DNA from: RUG100 sp963542695
Lineage (GTDB): Bacteria > Bacillota > Clostridia > Peptostreptococcales > Anaerovoracaceae
NCBI GenBank assembly: GCA_963542695.1
Contig: CAUTYX010000015.1
Location: forward strand, 1 to 34,426
Direction: 5' to 3'
Length of the DNA: 34,426 bases
Under the pieces are notes generated by a model that saw only the letters and a list, made by a program, of their open reading frames with translations, did not search any database and was not told where the DNA came from. A program made the translations under genes and the position numbers. This document shows, piece by piece, positions 31,708 to 34,426 of the stretch (its first letter is position 1; each line of letters starts with the position of its first letter).

Positions 31708-32943
31708 TTAGAAATTTACTGTAGTTTCTTTTGGTTTTGTTGAGGCAATAAGCTTTCCTTTCCGGTAACTGGCAAGAACCGGTGCATTATTATTCAAAGC
31801 ATCATAGTAATCGGAAGCATCCATAATTACAAAGCTGGCATCGTTGCCTTCCTTGATTCCATATGCTTCCCCCAGGTGTAATGTCTTTGCACCGTTTACC
31901 GTGACAAATTTGTAGGAATCTATAATTTCCTGATAGCCTAGCATATGACCGGCATACAATCCCATATATACGGCATCTCGCATGCTTCCATTTCCCATTG
32001 GATTCCACGGGTCAAACACATCATCGTTCCCAAAGGAAACATTACATCCTTGCTGCGTTAATTCCTTGACCCTTGTCAAGCTACGGCGTTTCGGATATGT
32101 ATCTACACGACCACCTAAGTGCACGTTTACACATGGATTAGCCACAAAGTTAATGCCACTCATTGTCAAAATACGCATTAAACGAATGACATAAGCATTA
32201 TTGTAACTATGCATCGCCGTTGTATGAGAGGCAGTTACCATGTCACCCATTCCTGTTTCATAGGCTCTGGTTGCTAAGGTTTCCAACCCTCTGCTGGCTT
32301 CATCATCAATCTCATCACAATGAACATCAATTAATTTCCCATATTTTTCTGCAAGCTGAAAACAGATATTCAGTGACTCCACAGAATATTCTCTGGTAAA
32401 TTCAAAATGTGGAATTGCACCGACCGCATCTGCCCCCATTTTCAAAGCTTCTTCTAAAAGTTCTTTTCCTTTGGGAAAGCTAAGGATGCCATATTGCGGG
32501 AAAGCAACAATTTGAATGTCTATAAAGTCTTTTACTTCTTCGCGCAACTCCAAAATCGCTTTTAGCGCTACTAAAGATGGATCATTGATATCTACATGTG
32601 TTCTGATATACTGGATTCCGTTTGAAGCTTCCATCCGAATCACCTTGTTAACTCTTGTCTTTACATCGTCTTTTGTTAGCATAGGTTTCCGTTCTTCCCA
32701 GCAATCAATTCCTTCAAAAAGAGTACCACTCATATTCCATCTAGGTTCACCTGCCGTTAAACACGTATCTAAATGAACATGCGATTCTACAAAGGGAGGT
32801 AGTAGCAGTTTGTTTTTACAATCAACCACCTCTTCTCCTTCCATAGGTTCTAGCTTATCTGCTATGGTTACGAATTTTCCATCTTCAATACGAATGTCTT
32901 GATAATCCTTTTTATTCTCTATACTTGTATTTTTAATTAACAC
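31708..32943 (-). CDS. codA: Cytosine deaminase
   Basis: A 411-residue metal-dependent amidohydrolase that converts cytosine to uracil and ammonia. It matches E. coli CodA along its whole length. The metal ligands are visible: H55 and H57 in ESHVHLDT, H208 in DVHCDEIDD, H240 in ASHTTAMHS and D307 in SFGNDDVFDPW. The catalytic glutamate is E211. The substrate-site glutamine Q150 lies in VAFPQYGILS. Long identical runs such as GAIPHFEFTREY, TASHTTAMHSYNNAY, MSGINFVANP and DTYPKRR make the assignment firm. It lies 23 bases after codB. The weak hairpin at about 31651-31686, between its stop and the lacI start, may reduce readthrough into lacI. Confidence 0.96.
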   Translation of the reverse strand: MLIKNTSIENKKDYQDIRIEDGKFVTIADKLEPMEGEEVVDCKNKLLLPPFVESHVHLDTCLTAGEPRWNMSGTLFEGIDCWEERKPMLTKDDVKTRVNKVIRMEASNGIQYIRTHVDINDPSLVALKAILELREEVKDFIDIQIVAFPQYGILSFPKGKELLEEALKMGADAVGAIPHFEFTREYSVESLNICFQLAEKYGKLIDVHCDEIDDEASRGLETLATRAYETGMGDMVTASHTTAMHSYNNAYVIRLMRILTMSGINFVANPCVNVHLGGRVDTYPKRRSLTRVKELTQQGCNVSFGNDDVFDPWNPMGNGSMRDAVYMGLYAGHMLGYQEIIDSYKFVTVNGAKTLHLGEAYGIKEGNDASFVIMDASDYYDALNNNAPVLASYRKGKLIASTKPKETTVNF

Positions 32944-32966
32944 AAAATCGCTCCTTTTCTTTTGTA

Positions 32967-34211
32967 CTATTTGTTGCTTTCGTTTTGAATTAGTTCACCG
33001 ATGAAATACACAATAGCAGCCACTACCATGGCATTTACTGCAGCAATACCCCAGTGAAGCAAATTGGCAACAACCGCCCCAATAATGATACCGGCAACGT
33101 TAAACCAGTTTACAGTTCTAGGTTTAAAAGCTTCCTTATATTTTGTACGGTTTTTAAAGAAATCTAAAATGACAATAATACCAAGAGGTGGTAATGCACA
33201 ATTCAAAATGCTCAACCAACCAACAAAATTCCAATACAACCAAATTGCCAATGCTGTTCCTACTATACCGGCAATCCAGGTGGTAATTTTCATACGAACA
33301 CCGGAAATATTTGAAATTGCCAAACCACCTGTGTATAAAGCATTATTATTGGTAGTCCAGATGTTTGCACCCAGTACGATAATTGCCGGAACAGCCAATC
33401 CTTGGGCAATCATAACATAGAAAATATCGTCCTTTCCGGTAAAAGCACCTCCAACTGCGCCGAAGCAGAACATCAGAGTATTACCAAGGAAGAAGGCAAT
33501 AACTGTAGTCCAAACAGCCACCTTGTTATTTTTTGCAAATCGAATAAAGTTTGGTGTAGCCGTACCCCCGGAAATAAATGATCCAATTACAAATCCAACA
33601 CCTGTAAACAATGTAATTTTACCTGCGGATTGACTGAAAACGGTGACCAATCCACCGCCATCATGGGTAGCTGTAATCATAGAATAAACACCCAATACGA
33701 CAATCAAAGGAACAGATATGGTACTAACAATTTCCAAGGCTTTCATTCCTGTTGCAGCTGTTGCAGTCATCAATAGCCCTGCTGCGATTGTCAATATCCA
33801 CTCGTTAATTCCAAGTAGTTGGGCAGTAGGAATAGAAAACATTGCCACACCTACTCCAAACCAGCCGATTTGCGTAAACCCTAGAATAAAGGAAGACAGA
33901 TAGGATCCCTTCCTCCCAAAGGCTCTTCTGCAAAGCAAGTCCATATTCAGTCCGGTATCAGAACCTATATAAGCCAGAACGCCACAATAAGCAGAGAGAA
34001 TAATTCCACCAATTACACATGCCCAAATAAAACCACTTAAATCCAGACCGTTTCCTAATTTTGCTCCCACACTCATACTTGCCGAGAAAAAAGTAAATCC
34101 CAACATAACAAAGAACATACTTCGGAAACCCTTTCGCGCATTCTCAGGAACCGCATCCAACGAAAAGTCACTATCCACTACTTCTGCTTTTTTCTTTTTC
34201 ATCTCACTCAT
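32967..34211 (-). CDS. codB: Cytosine permease (NCS1 family)
   Basis: A 414-residue transporter with about twelve membrane helices, importing cytosine with a cation. The length is close to E. coli CodB (419). NCS1 features include VPENARKGFRSMFFVMLGFT at the N terminus, MSVGAKLGNGLDLSGFIWAC, GSDTGLNMDLLCRRAFGRKG, FTQIGWFGVGVAMFSIP and SGGTATPNFIRFAKNNK. I start at ATG 34209-34211, where AAAGGAG lies seven bases upstream. A longer in-frame extension to 34289 has no such site and is not family-like. The gene leads the codB-codA-lacI-preA-like operon. Confidence 0.94.
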   Translation of the reverse strand: MSEMKKKKAEVVDSDFSLDAVPENARKGFRSMFFVMLGFTFFSASMSVGAKLGNGLDLSGFIWACVIGGIILSAYCGVLAYIGSDTGLNMDLLCRRAFGRKGSYLSSFILGFTQIGWFGVGVAMFSIPTAQLLGINEWILTIAAGLLMTATAATGMKALEIVSTISVPLIVVLGVYSMITATHDGGGLVTVFSQSAGKITLFTGVGFVIGSFISGGTATPNFIRFAKNNKVAVWTTVIAFFLGNTLMFCFGAVGGAFTGKDDIFYVMIAQGLAVPAIIVLGANIWTTNNNALYTGGLAISNISGVRMKITTWIAGIVGTALAIWLYWNFVGWLSILNCALPPLGIIVILDFFKNRTKYKEAFKPRTVNWFNVAGIIIGAVVANLLHWGIAAVNAMVVAAIVYFIGELIQNESNK

Positions 34212-34300
34212 TGTGGATCTCCTTTCTCTGCGCAAACACAACATTTGCCATGAATTTATTTCAATTATCATGTTTGTGCCAACAATCACTATTTTGCTTT

Positions 34301-34316
34301 ATGAAAATATTTTCAT
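34301..34316. promoter_or_regulatory. Candidate LacI-type operator of the cod operon
   Basis: ATGAAAATATTTTCAT is a perfect 16-base palindrome. On the minus strand it lies immediately after the -10 box at 34326-34321 and so covers the transcription start, the classic place for a repressor. LacI-family operators are usually palindromes of this size, often with a central CG that is absent here. Confidence 0.45.
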
Positions 34317-34320
34317 TCTT

Positions 34321-34348
34321 ATAATAACAGAATTATCAAAAAAATCAA
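34321..34348 (-). promoter_or_regulatory. Promoter of the cod operon
   Basis: On the minus strand TTGATT (34348-34343), a 16-base spacer and TATTAT (34326-34321). It is about 110 bases upstream of the codB start. Inverted copies AGAATTAT (34329-34336) and ATAATTCT (34357-34364) bracket the -35 box and could be a second control site. Confidence 0.55.
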
Positions 34349-34378
34349 CCTTTTCTATAATTCTGCATGATTTGGGAA

Positions 34379-34426
34379 CTGTCTCTTATACACATCTCCG
34401 AGCCCACGAGACTACGCTGCATCGCG
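34379..34426 (+). other. Nextera sequencing adapter left in the assembly (artefact)
   Basis: From 34379 the bases are CTGTCTCTTATACACATCT (34379-34397), the Tn5 mosaic end, followed by CCGAGCCCACGAGAC (34398-34412), the Nextera read-2 adapter. Next come an 8-base index-like block TACGCTGC (34413-34420) and ATCGCG, one mismatch from the ATCTCG that begins the P7 sequence. This is library adapter, not genomic DNA, and the genomic sequence ends at about 34378. Confidence 0.97.

Noticed and set aside
34290..34378. Purine or pyrimidine riboswitch before codB
   Set aside because: The sequence is AT-rich and lacks the conserved cores. The promoter and palindrome explain it better.

Overview
The window looks like one complete contig from a low-to-moderate GC anaerobic Bacillota, most likely a Clostridia-type organism. 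The grounds are the gene families (RNase Y, RodA, ThiI beside a NifS-type cysteine desulfurase, paired EtfBA with an acyl-CoA dehydrogenase, LarC), strong AGGAGG-type ribosome binding sites and TTG starts. I cannot name the genus. Neither end is natural. The left end (1-52) looks like the terminus of an IS3-type insertion sequence, and the right end (34379-34426) is Nextera sequencing adapter left in the assembly.

Layout, left to right. (1) 140-5484: a HAD phosphatase diverging from a potassium-uptake operon, trkA-trkH-trkH, with a bidirectional terminator at 5536-5574. (2) 5606-9812: an accessory, partly decayed stretch. It holds a broken gene with a duplicated domain, a WYL regulator interrupted by an in-frame TAG and preceded by eight 17-bp tandem repeats, an XRE regulator plus YgjV-like membrane protein pair with a perfect 14+14 bp operator-like palindrome, and then about 1.2 kb without genes that carries a cluster of TGCGGAA/TTCCGCA palindromes. 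(3) 9813-11925: rpsB-tsf with promoter and terminator, and direct repeats derived from the tsf 3' end. (4) 12072-14538: a small accessory operon encoding an unrecognised protein, a helical/coiled-coil protein in the +1 frame, and a 391-residue stand-alone homologue of replicative DNA polymerase PolC. The last has lost the middle of the domain and both visible catalytic aspartates. This is the strongest candidate for something undescribed. (5) 14911-19023, minus strand: SseB-macro domain fusion, prmA, rsmE, and larC split by a -1 frameshift at an A6 slip site. (6) 19072-24002, minus strand: etfB-etfA-acd-etfB-etfA, an acyl-CoA dehydrogenase flanked by two different ETF pairs. (7) 24117-28095, minus strand: thiI, iscS/nifS, rny. 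(8) rodA on the plus strand, with a near-consensus promoter. (9) 29437-34211, minus strand: codB-codA-lacI-preA-like, a cytosine uptake and pyrimidine degradation operon with a palindromic candidate operator at its promoter.

How genes work together: TrkA gates the TrkH channels for K+ uptake. RsmE and PrmA modify the ribosome next to the nickel-cofactor enzyme LarC. The cysteine desulfurase supplies sulfur to ThiI for tRNA thiolation. The ETFs pass electrons to the acyl-CoA dehydrogenase in an anaerobic energy pathway. CodB imports cytosine, CodA deaminates it to uracil, and the PreA-like protein probably reduces the ring under LacI-type control. All protein calls come from reading motifs by eye, and no database search was possible.
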